Source: Spongiibacter thalassae (GTDB lineage: Bacteria > Pseudomonadota > Gammaproteobacteria > Pseudomonadales > Spongiibacteraceae). From it: DNA of 64,000 bases. The stretch covers positions 682,001 to 746,000 of the forward strand of contig NZ_JAAWWK010000001.1 of assembly GCF_012272835.1 (NCBI RefSeq). The letters are read 5' to 3'. The position numbers were made by a program, and so were the translations under genes. Positions 8,421-16,247 of the stretch are shown here, piece by piece (positions within the stretch are counted from its first letter, which is position 1; each line of letters opens with the position of its first letter). The notes under the pieces were generated by a model that saw nothing but the letters and a program-made list of their open reading frames with translations, searched no databases and was not told the DNA's origin.

Positions 8421-10859
8421 ATGACGACGACGAACAAAACAATCAAAGCAGGGTGGAGGCAATCTGCACTGGCTCTGCCAACGATGGCTCTGGGTTTGCT
8501 CTCGGTGTCCACGGCAGTGCACGCCCAGCAGGCGCAGTCGCGTAATGTGATCGAAGAGGTGATCGTTACGGCCCAGAAGCGTGCCCAATCTATTGCTGAT
8601 GTTCCCCTGTCCATTCAGGCGCTGGGCGCCGAAAAGCTGGAACGTGAGCGTATTGAGTCGCTGGGCGACCTGCGCTACGTATCACCGTCGTTTACCTTCT
8701 CCGCGGCGACCGGTGGTGGCCTGGCAAACTCAATCTCCATGCGTGGTCTGGGGTCGTTCTCCTCTGAGGGTGGCGTACAGCCCAGCGTTTCAACCGTTCT
8801 CGACGGTGTGCCGCTGTCCCGTTCCGGTGAGTTCAGTGCCGACTTGGGCGATATCGAACGTATCGAGGTAATTACTGGTCCCCAGGGTACGCTATTTGGT
8901 CGTAACTCTACCGCCGGTGCATTGAATATTACTCGTAAAGGGCCGTCGCCGGAGTTCGAAGCCTATGTATCGGGCAGCGTGACGGATGACTCTGAAACCG
9001 TATTGAAGCTGATGCTGAATGGCCCGATCTCGGATTCAGTCATGGGGCGTCTCAATATTCTGAGCAAAGAGCGCGACGGGCATATCAAAAACCTGCACCC
9101 GGGTCGCGGTGATGCCGGTGGCGATGAAACCGTTGCCGCCGTGCTCAAGTTGGCCTTTGATTTTTCTGACGATGTCAGCCTGATGTTCAGCGCCGACATC
9201 AACGATTCCGAAACCGGTGGCAATCCGCTGGTCACCTTTGATACCGACACGCTTTACGATCCCGAGGCGCGTTATACGGCGCTGGGTAACGGCGATGCCC
9301 AACGCGGTCGCGAGATCATGGCGGACCCGTTTACGATTAATAACAACTCACCCGATTTCTACAACTTCGAACAGTGGGGTGTTGTTGCAGATTTGACCTG
9401 GCAGTTGAACGACAACTGGACGCTGAAGTCGCTGACCAGTGCTCGGGGTTGGGAGCAGGAATTCGGTCTGGATATTGACTCCACTCCGGCCAGCCTGAAT
9501 AACCTGAACTCGCTCACTGCCAATAGCACTGAAACCGAAAATACCTTTGGTCTGTTTGCTGTAGCGGTTGATGGCACCAACTATTCTCCCGAAGGTCGCT
9601 CTGGTGGCAAAAACGGCGTGGAGTATCAAACCCAGGAATTGCGCTTTGAATACGGCGATGAATTGATGAGCGTGGTCGCCGGTGGTTATTACCAGAACTA
9701 CCGCGAAGATGGCTCGGTTGCTGTGCCGGTGTGGGTACGCCAAAACCCCAGCATTCCGCTGCCGCCAACGCCCTTTATTGTTTCTGATCCGTATATGAAT
9801 GATCTTAAACAAACCTCATGGGCGGTCTTCGGCGATATTACCTACGATCTCAGTGAAGCCTTCCAGGTATTTGCCGGTTTGCGCTGGACCGACGAGCAGG
9901 CAACCCTGGACCACCGTCAGCGCTCTTTTGTGGCGAGCGTGTACAGCTGTGAAAACAACTTCTGTGATGTTGACCTGACGGCAGCGATATTGAACGAAGA
10001 AAACAATCACGTGACCGACGGCGAAGCGGCAGACTGGTCCGGACGCCTTGGTGGTCGCTGGACACTGTCTGAGGATACTAACGTATACGCCAGCTATGCC
10101 CGTGGCTTTATCGGTATCGGTGTGAACTACACCCGTTCATCAACCCCTGAAAACGCTTACCTGAACCCATCGGTGTCAGATGCCTACGAAATCGGCTTGA
10201 AAACGATGATGTTTGACCGCCGCTTGCAGCTTCACGGCGCGATGTTCTATCAGATTGTTGAAGAACTGCAAACGACCAAGCGTGTGCCGGGTACTACCCA
10301 GACCGCGCCGATCAACGCCGGCGACCTTTATACCCAGGGCTTTGAGTTGAACAGCACCTGGCTGGCGACCGAGTCGTTGGAAATTCAATTCGGCGCGGCG
10401 TTTACCGATGCCGAGTTCCGCAACTTCGAGCTGGACTGCTATGTGGGCCAGACTGCCGCCGACGGTTGTAATACCGATACCGGTATTCAGGATATGGAAG
10501 GGCGTCAGCCGCCCCAGGCACCGCGTTTCAAGTACACCCTGTCGGGTAACTATGAGCGTCAGCTGATGGATCTGCCCCTGGATGTTACGCTTGGTGCCAA
10601 CTACGTTTGGCAGGAAGAAACCGCAACTGACCTGAAGCGTCACCCCAAGCTTTTCCAGGAAGCCTATGGCCTGCTTAACGTCAGTGCCGGCCTGCGTGCC
10701 CACAGTGGCGTGTATGAGATCAGCCTGTTTGGTCGCAACGTAACCGACGAGTTTTATGCGCTGCGTAAGGGTCATTCTGATCCGGTGACCGGCTACTTCC
10801 AGTACACCGTTCGCGGTGCGCAGGCTTACTGGGGCATCAACGGCAAGTTGATGTTCTAA
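8421..10859 (+). CDS. TonB-dependent outer-membrane receptor (subfamily A, second of the tandem pair)
   Basis: 812 residues from ATG 8421, chosen over an upstream TTG because GGAG lies six bases before it. The signal peptide ends at about VSTAVHAQ; the TonB-box-like VIEEVIVTAQKR follows, then the plug (SISMRGLGSFSSEGG, GPQGTLFGRNSTAG) and barrel, ending in MF. It closely matches the preceding receptor throughout, including the cysteine-containing loops (CENNFCDVDL, DCYVGQTAADGC). Both may import related molecules or differ in loop specificity. An AveC-like membrane protein follows after a terminator. Confidence 0.92.
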   Translation: MTTTNKTIKAGWRQSALALPTMALGLLSVSTAVHAQQAQSRNVIEEVIVTAQKRAQSIADVPLSIQALGAEKLERERIESLGDLRYVSPSFTFSAATGGGLANSISMRGLGSFSSEGGVQPSVSTVLDGVPLSRSGEFSADLGDIERIEVITGPQGTLFGRNSTAGALNITRKGPSPEFEAYVSGSVTDDSETVLKLMLNGPISDSVMGRLNILSKERDGHIKNLHPGRGDAGGDETVAAVLKLAFDFSDDVSLMFSADINDSETGGNPLVTFDTDTLYDPEARYTALGNGDAQRGREIMADPFTINNNSPDFYNFEQWGVVADLTWQLNDNWTLKSLTSARGWEQEFGLDIDSTPASLNNLNSLTANSTETENTFGLFAVAVDGTNYSPEGRSGGKNGVEYQTQELRFEYGDELMSVVAGGYYQNYREDGSVAVPVWVRQNPSIPLPPTPFIVSDPYMNDLKQTSWAVFGDITYDLSEAFQVFAGLRWTDEQATLDHRQRSFVASVYSCENNFCDVDLTAAILNEENNHVTDGEAADWSGRLGGRWTLSEDTNVYASYARGFIGIGVNYTRSSTPENAYLNPSVSDAYEIGLKTMMFDRRLQLHGAMFYQIVEELQTTKRVPGTTQTAPINAGDLYTQGFELNSTWLATESLEIQFGAAFTDAEFRNFELDCYVGQTAADGCNTDTGIQDMEGRQPPQAPRFKYTLSGNYERQLMDLPLDVTLGANYVWQEETATDLKRHPKLFQEAYGLLNVSAGLRAHSGVYEISLFGRNVTDEFYALRKGHSDPVTGYFQYTVRGAQAYWGINGKLMF

Positions 10860-10912
10860 GTTCAGGCGCGCTGCAAAAGTGGCGCGCGATCAGATTTCAA
10901 AGTGGTATCTTT

Positions 10913-10941
10913 ACCGGCGACTCCCCTCGTCGGTTTTTTTT
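10913..10941 (+). terminator. Intrinsic terminator after TonB receptor A2
   Basis: An eight-base stem (ACCGGCGA, 10913-10920, with TCGTCGGT, 10927-10934, one G-U pair) encloses a six-base CTCCCC loop and is followed by a run of T to 10941. Confidence 0.85.
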
Positions 10942-10947
10942 AGTATT

Positions 10948-10983
10948 AAATTCCACAATGTTGATATAATAAATTACATTGTG
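10948..10983 (+). promoter_or_regulatory. Candidate operator TCCAC-AAT-GTTGA plus CACAATGT/ACATTGTG inverted repeat
   Basis: The core at 10952-10964 fits the consensus TCYAC-N3-GTDGA also found at 27100, 38162 and 57854, each preceded by A/T-rich AATT or AAAT. Here CACAATGT (10954-10961) also pairs with ACATTGTG (10976-10983). The site lies about 70 bases before the AveC-like gene. The regulator is not known; the TetR protein at 35780-36409 is a candidate (inference). Confidence 0.5.
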
Positions 10984-11032
10984 TAAGTTATTCGCGCGAG
11001 TCCGGGTTGATCAATAATAAAGAGGATATTTT

Positions 11033-11797
11033 ATGAGTTCGCTATGGCTTTCTATCGGGCACGATGCCGACGGGGCGGTGGGGCAGCCGCTGGCGCCCTG
11101 GGTGTTTGAGATAGGCTCTGTCATCGTTTGGTTGGCGCTGGCAGTGTATTTTTACCGCAGTTACCTTCAAAACGGTCAGTTGAGTCGCTATGCGTTGATT
11201 TTTATCGGTGCGACGTCGATGTTCTGGTTGGAGTTTCCCGCAGACTGGGGGGCGTTTCTGGTCTACTCGCCGTCCTTCGCCCTGTTTCCTATCGAGTTGC
11301 CCTACACCACACCCAACAAACCCCTGTTTATGCCCGCCGCCTACGGCTGGTATTTCCTGGCGATCTATTCCTTGATCTGGTTTCTGGTCGACCGTTTGCG
11401 CGCGGCAAAGCCCGGCTGGAGTCGGGTATTGGTGGTTATCGTAATTGCCGCGCCGTTTTTCTATATCTGGAATCTGCTGGTGGAGGGCTTTTCTGCGGTG
11501 GTAGGTTGGTGGACCTACTACGAAGTATTCGGACCGGCGATACATTCAGATCGCGGCAGCTACCCGTTGATTTTTCCGGTGGTGCCCTTTGCCTTGTACG
11601 GCGTGATTGAGGCGCTGGTGCTTACCTGGAAAGACAGTCAGGGGCGACACATGCTGGAGCACCTGACGGGAGCCCACCGTGCGCCGAAGGGCAGTGGCAG
11701 GGAGTTGCGCCGAATACTCGCGTGGATAATCACAATGAATACGATTTTTGGCTTATTTGCATTGTCACTCGTGCTATTCCGCTGCGCTATCAGCTGA
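11033..11797 (+). CDS. Multi-pass membrane protein, AveC-like (first copy)
   Basis: 254 residues with about six hydrophobic segments (near 24-42, 52-70, 100-118, 136-160, 180-205, 225-250). It is homologous to the protein at 59601-60305: both have a [SI]MFW/IFW-x-EF-x-ADWGAFL block, a central W-x-TY-x-E/V-x-GPA block and a P-L-x-[FY]P-x-[VI]PFA block. The overall pattern recalls the AveC-like spirocyclase family (Pfam AveC_like/DUF5135), but I assign that from memory of motifs only. AveC itself acts on polyketides; the role here is unknown. Both copies sit next to TonB receptors, which suggests a membrane step in handling the imported compound. ATG 11033 follows AAAGAGGA, a good Shine-Dalgarno. 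Confidence 0.7.
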   Translation: MSSLWLSIGHDADGAVGQPLAPWVFEIGSVIVWLALAVYFYRSYLQNGQLSRYALIFIGATSMFWLEFPADWGAFLVYSPSFALFPIELPYTTPNKPLFMPAAYGWYFLAIYSLIWFLVDRLRAAKPGWSRVLVVIVIAAPFFYIWNLLVEGFSAVVGWWTYYEVFGPAIHSDRGSYPLIFPVVPFALYGVIEALVLTWKDSQGRHMLEHLTGAHRAPKGSGRELRRILAWIITMNTIFGLFALSLVLFRCAIS

Positions 11798-11877
11798 ATA
11801 TTTGTAGGGCTGGCGGATTGGCGTTGGCCCGATTTACTTGGCAAGCATATTAAAACTTACGGGTCGTCACTTAGTGG

Positions 11878-11932
11878 TTGACAGTGAATTGGACAAGTGT
11901 ATAGGATGGCATTGAGTTGTACGACTGTATAA
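11878..11932 (+). promoter_or_regulatory. Promoter and candidate operator of the TonB receptor at 12008
   Basis: A perfect -35 TTGACA (11878-11883), a 16-base spacer and TATAGG (11900-11905) are followed by the dyad TTGTACGACTGTATAA at 11917-11932. The same three elements recur at identical spacing before the Rieske gene (14686-14740). The operator would overlap the transcription start, which fits repression. Confidence 0.6.
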
Positions 11933-12007
11933 ATGCTCGTGCAAGTGGATGCCTGGAAATTCAACAGGTGGACTCTTCTCTCATGATAATAAAAAGAGGA
12001 AGTTGTA

Positions 12008-14368
12008 GTGGTCTTCTCGTGGATCAACAATCACTTGATGCGAATCAAGCGCATAGACGTTATTTCAATGCTGGTACTGTCGTCGGTCAGTGTAGGAGTA
12101 CTTGCGGAATCCGGAGAAGTTCCGAAAAGAGCCAATAGATTGCTTGAAGAGGTTGTGGTTACCGCTCAAAAGCGAGAAGAAAATGTACAGGAAGTACCTG
12201 TCTCGGTTCAGGCCTTCAGTGGTGAAATGCTGGAGGCGATGGGTGTGGATGATCCGACTGACCTGCAAGCCGTTACCCCTGGGTTGACCTATAGCTCGGC
12301 CACGGGCTTTGCTATCGTTTATTTGCGCGGAGTCGGGTCTGATGCTTTTTTGATGGCTGATCCGAGTGTGGCCACCTATATCGACAATATCTACTACCCC
12401 TTTGCCAGTGGATTAGCGCAATCGTTTGGTAAAGTTGAACGGGTCGAAGTGCTGAAGGGCCCCCAGGGTACCTTGTTTGGCCGCAATACCACTGGCGGTG
12501 CGATAAGTATTACTACTGAAACGCCTATTTTCGACAGCGTTTACGGTGGGGTGGCTTATACCTACGGCAGGTACGAGGAAAATAGCGCAAGCTACAATAA
12601 AATTCGGGGCAATATAAATGTTCCGGTCTCAGATGATATCGCAGTAACACTGGCGGCGTTCACAGACCGCGCGCAGCAGTATATGCGATTCGATGAGGAA
12701 TCCGCTCAGCAGCGATCGCCCGATGAAGTCGCCAAGGGGTATCGCGTTAAGTTCAAGGCGAACCTGTCAGAGAATTTCGATATCTTGCTCGCCAAGGTCG
12801 CGGTGGACCAAAGTGGGTTCAACACGGCACTTGCACCGAATACTGACCCCTCGGATCTGGCGATAGCACTCGGGGCTGAGCAGCAGCCCCGTGACTACTC
12901 CGCTTCGGTCAACGCGCCGATCAATTTCGACATCGATAGCGACGTTTACTTTATAGAGGCAAATGGCTACTTCGACGCCTTCGATGTCAAGCTGCTCGTT
13001 AGCGACCAAAGTATCGAAAATTTAGGTAAAACAGATTTCGATGGCACCAATGCCCCAATTGCGTATTTTGGTGCGCCGGTTTTTTCAGACGTTAAAACCG
13101 CGGAACTTCAGCTGTTGTCAAATGAAAATAGCTGGGGGAGCAGCTGGTTGGAGTGGGTCGCCGGATTGTACTATATCGACAGTCTGGCGGGTGTGTCGGC
13201 TGAGTTATCATTGTTTGGTGGCGAGACAGGTCAGGTGGCAGTATTCGGCCCCCAGGGCGTGCCGATCGGCGACCTGGTGGGCACCGTGCCCGGGCTGTCT
13301 GGCTTTCTCGGGCCTGTTCCCTTGACATCCGGGGTAAATGTTCACCTGGAGGGGTCGATAGCCACCGAGTCGGTTGCCGCTTTCGCGCAGACCACGCTTA
13401 CAATTAACGAATGGTCAGAGGTCGCTGTCGGCGGTCGCTACCAGCAGGAAAAGCGTGATGTTATAGCGTCGAGCTTTGGCCTGACAAATACCGACGGTAG
13501 TTACACGGAGGTAATGGACTGGAAAAATGATGGTGAAGCGCCGACGTCAGCGGAGTCGTCGAACTTCTCGCCAAAGGTATCGTTTAACTTTTACCCGATG
13601 GAAGACACGATGGTTTATGTGTCTGCGCAAAAAGGATACAAAAGCGGTACCTTCAACACCTTCAATATAAATAGCGATATTGATTACGCTGGACCGGAGG
13701 ATGTCACCGCATACGAAATAGGGGTTAAGTACACAAGCGCTTCAGGTAACTACCGAATTAACTCTGCAGTGTTTGAAACCACTATTGATGATATACAGGT
13801 GCAAATTGTCTCGTTGATGGCCGGCGGTACCGTGCGTTTTGAAAACGCGGGGTCGGCTCGAATCCGCGGTGCAGAATTTGACGCCAAAGTTGCACTGATA
13901 CCGAGTAGCGTTGACAACTTTATCGCGACCTTGAGCGCGGCGTATATCGACGGAATCTATACCGACTATCAAAACGGAACAGGCTTTAATGAAGAGACCG
14001 GAGCCTACGAAGAGGGGCAGGATTACACCGGTGTGCCAGTTGTTCGTACTCCCGAATTTTCCGGCACAGTGGCGATCAGTAAACTGTTTGATATTTGGAA
14101 AGGACCTCTCGAAATCACGGCAGATGCCTACTATAACTCTGGCTATTCCTACCTTGCTCAGGGCGATCCCTACAATGAAGAAGAGTACTATCTACTTAAT
14201 GCGCGGATAAGCTATTTTCTCGAAGAAGAAGACATTCGGTTTACGCTGTCCGGAAGTAACCTCAGCGAAACGATCCACGCCTATTCCCAGTTCCCGAATG
14301 ACTTCGGCAGTATTGAAGCTCTGGCGCCGCCGAAAAGTTACAGTCTATCGATAAACTGGAATTTTTGA
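12008..14368 (+). CDS. TonB-dependent receptor (subfamily B, first copy)
   Basis: 786 residues from a GTG start; AGAGGAAG five bases upstream supports it, while the in-frame ATG at 12038 has no ribosome site. A hydrophobic signal segment (MLVLSSVSVGVLA) precedes the TonB-box-like LLEEVVVTAQKR, then the plug (PQGTLFGRNTTGGAIS) and barrel ending in NWNF. The plug block MGVDDPTDLQAVTPG is nearly identical in the receptors at 33433 and 60355, defining a subfamily distinct from 5641/8421. It starts the AT-richer block and sits directly before a small membrane protein whose ATG follows its stop codon with no gap. Confidence 0.92.
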   Translation: MVFSWINNHLMRIKRIDVISMLVLSSVSVGVLAESGEVPKRANRLLEEVVVTAQKREENVQEVPVSVQAFSGEMLEAMGVDDPTDLQAVTPGLTYSSATGFAIVYLRGVGSDAFLMADPSVATYIDNIYYPFASGLAQSFGKVERVEVLKGPQGTLFGRNTTGGAISITTETPIFDSVYGGVAYTYGRYEENSASYNKIRGNINVPVSDDIAVTLAAFTDRAQQYMRFDEESAQQRSPDEVAKGYRVKFKANLSENFDILLAKVAVDQSGFNTALAPNTDPSDLAIALGAEQQPRDYSASVNAPINFDIDSDVYFIEANGYFDAFDVKLLVSDQSIENLGKTDFDGTNAPIAYFGAPVFSDVKTAELQLLSNENSWGSSWLEWVAGLYYIDSLAGVSAELSLFGGETGQVAVFGPQGVPIGDLVGTVPGLSGFLGPVPLTSGVNVHLEGSIATESVAAFAQTTLTINEWSEVAVGGRYQQEKRDVIASSFGLTNTDGSYTEVMDWKNDGEAPTSAESSNFSPKVSFNFYPMEDTMVYVSAQKGYKSGTFNTFNINSDIDYAGPEDVTAYEIGVKYTSASGNYRINSAVFETTIDDIQVQIVSLMAGGTVRFENAGSARIRGAEFDAKVALIPSSVDNFIATLSAAYIDGIYTDYQNGTGFNEETGAYEEGQDYTGVPVVRTPEFSGTVAISKLFDIWKGPLEITADAYYNSGYSYLAQGDPYNEEEYYLLNARISYFLEEEDIRFTLSGSNLSETIHAYSQFPNDFGSIEALAPPKSYSLSINWNF

Positions 14369-14629
14369 ATGATAAAAATACTTAAATACCTTTTGTCAGG
14401 AATTTATTTGTTGGCTATTCCGGCGACATATTATTTCAATGAGCACGTACTTGCGCGCTATTGTGTGTATTTTGTCGGAGCAGTTCTAATCGCTCATGTC
14501 GCCGAAGTTATAATATTTTATAACCGCGTGAAGCTATATGAGGGAGCGATGTACAAGAGCGTCGTGCTGACCATTTTATTCGGGTTTTTGCATTGGTTGC
14601 CCCTGTCCGGTAAGCATTTAGGAAAGTAA
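14369..14629 (+). CDS. Small DUF1145-like membrane protein
   Basis: 86 residues. The ATG directly follows the TGA of the receptor (TGAATG), implying translational coupling. Three hydrophobic segments are visible (about 5-22, 30-52, 63-80). The ending TILFGFLHWLPL resembles the C-terminal block of DUF1145 proteins such as YhhL as I remember them. Function is unknown. Low complexity would be a concern, but the coupling and family-like ending argue it is a real gene. Confidence 0.6.
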   Translation: MIKILKYLLSGIYLLAIPATYYFNEHVLARYCVYFVGAVLIAHVAEVIIFYNRVKLYEGAMYKSVVLTILFGFLHWLPLSGKHLGK

Positions 14630-14630
14630 T

Positions 14631-14648
14631 AAATCAATCGATTGATTT
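14631..14648. repeat. 18-bp perfect palindrome after the DUF1145-like gene
   Basis: AAATCAATCGATTGATTT reads the same on both strands and starts two bases after the stop codon. It is followed by TATTTTCC. It could be a weak AT-rich terminator or a binding site; the sequence does not decide. Confidence 0.5.
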
Positions 14649-14685
14649 TATTTTCCGATATTTTCAACGCTAAGCCTACCAGGTA

Positions 14686-14740
14686 TTGACACAAAGTTAA
14701 CAGAGCCGATAGGATGAAATTACGTTGTACGACTGTATAG
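14686..14740 (+). promoter_or_regulatory. Promoter and candidate operator of the Rieske operon
   Basis: TTGACA (14686-14691), a 16-base spacer, GATAGG (14708-14713) and the dyad TTGTACGACTGTATAG (14725-14740). Operator and -10 are separated exactly as at 11878-11932, and the bases between are also largely conserved. A leader of about 155 bases separates it from the ATG at 14896. Confidence 0.6.
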
Positions 14741-14895
14741 TTTTGGGTTGGTTCTTTGTGACATGCCTTATGTGAATACACCGAGACGATAACCGGTGCA
14801 GCAGCCTTTTTCCCGCTGGCGTAGTGGCGATAAACGCGAGCGCAATATTTGCGAAAGCTACGAACAGACGTGCTTGATAAAATCCGGAGCTAATA

Positions 14896-16242
14896 ATGAC
14901 AAGTCATCAAAAGACAAACAGCGAACTGAATGAAAATTACATTGCTACCGATCGCTATACATCAGATAAATTTGCGAAGCGGGAAATGGAATCGGTTTGG
15001 AAGCGGACGTGGTTGTGGGCCTGTCGCAACGAAGATATTCCCAGACCGGGAAGTGTTACGGTGTTTGATATTGCCGGCCAGTCGGTGCTTATCGTTAGGC
15101 AAAAAGACAACACCGTTAAGGCGTTTCACAATGTCTGTCCTCACCGTGGAAGAGTGCTCGTTGACAAGCCGGCAAACGTTGCCCATATCACCTGTCCGTT
15201 TCACTCATGGCAATGGGAGATAGACGGGTCGCTCAAGCGGGTTCTTGATCGCGACAATTGGGACGGTTGCGAGCATATGAGTGATGAAAATTTAAAGTTG
15301 AATGAAGTAAGCACAGCGCAATGGGGCGGCTTTATATTTATCAATCTCGACAAGAACCCCATGGACTTTGATGAATTTATAAGTCCTGTTCCAGACTGTC
15401 TCAGTGTGCTGGGATTCGAGAATATGCAGTATTGCTGGAAGAAAACGCTGTTGATGAATTGCAACTGGAAAGTAGCTCAGGAAGCATTTATGGAGAGCTA
15501 CCATGTTATGGGTGTGCACCCTCAATTCCTTCCGGTGATTGACGAAAGCAATTACAGTCAGGCTCAGGGTCTGCATGGACATCATATTTACACCTGGGAG
15601 CGGCCGCCAGGGGCTCCTTCTCATCGCACTGGCAAGGAATTTCCCGAAGACTTTCGGCCAGCAGTGGTGAAGTTTTTCAAGACCTTTGATCAAACCGCAG
15701 ATAAATCCCGTAATGGCCAGCAATCGAAGCGCTCCATGGACGCTGGTATTGCCGCAGTAGAATCGCTGGAAGCGGGTGTGGGGCCACAGGAAATTATGGA
15801 GGCGGCGGTAGGGGCCATGTATATGGCAGCCCAAAATGACAAGGCGTTTTTCCCACTTGTTGACGAAGAAACCGCTGCAAAAATCGGTGTTGACTGGAAT
15901 ATATTCCCAAACATGAGCTTGGTGTTGGGCTACGATGGCACTTTGATTATGCGTGCGCGCCCCCACAATGACAACCCGAACCAATGTACTCTCGACCTGT
16001 ATGCCATTATTGCATGGGGAGAAGGAAAGGCGCCGAAAGTAGAGACAGAGTATTACGAAAACTGGCGTAAGGACTCTGACAATATTCCATTCCTGTTGAT
16101 GCAAGATGTAAAAAATATGGAGGAAGTCCAGAAGGGGCTGCAATCCGATAGCATCACCAGGTTACGTCCTAATCCGGTGCAGGAGCACCAAATTATTCAT
16201 TTCCACCAGGTTCTCGATAAGTTCATAGGTCAGGAATCTTGA
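14896..16242 (+). CDS. Rieske-type ring-hydroxylating oxygenase, alpha subunit
   Basis: 448 residues, usual length for the family. The N-terminal Rieske [2Fe-2S] site is C81-x-H83 and C100-x2-H103. The C-terminal catalytic domain has the iron-binding stretch NWK...EAFMESYHVMGVHP with H203 and H208. These enzymes use O2 and electrons from a ferredoxin/reductase to hydroxylate or demethylate hydrophobic substrates. No reductase or ferredoxin gene is in the window, so electrons must come from elsewhere. The gene is followed at five bases by a KstD-like flavoprotein. Substrate is unassigned; I do not call it KshA because nothing discriminating is visible. Confidence 0.9.
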   Translation: MTSHQKTNSELNENYIATDRYTSDKFAKREMESVWKRTWLWACRNEDIPRPGSVTVFDIAGQSVLIVRQKDNTVKAFHNVCPHRGRVLVDKPANVAHITCPFHSWQWEIDGSLKRVLDRDNWDGCEHMSDENLKLNEVSTAQWGGFIFINLDKNPMDFDEFISPVPDCLSVLGFENMQYCWKKTLLMNCNWKVAQEAFMESYHVMGVHPQFLPVIDESNYSQAQGLHGHHIYTWERPPGAPSHRTGKEFPEDFRPAVVKFFKTFDQTADKSRNGQQSKRSMDAGIAAVESLEAGVGPQEIMEAAVGAMYMAAQNDKAFFPLVDEETAAKIGVDWNIFPNMSLVLGYDGTLIMRARPHNDNPNQCTLDLYAIIAWGEGKAPKVETEYYENWRKDSDNIPFLLMQDVKNMEEVQKGLQSDSITRLRPNPVQEHQIIHFHQVLDKFIGQES

Positions 16243-16247
16243 GAAAA

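Noticed and set aside
14896-16242. Rieske gene as the steroid 9-alpha-hydroxylase KshA
   Set aside because: Only generic Rieske and iron motifs are visible, and the partner reductase is absent.
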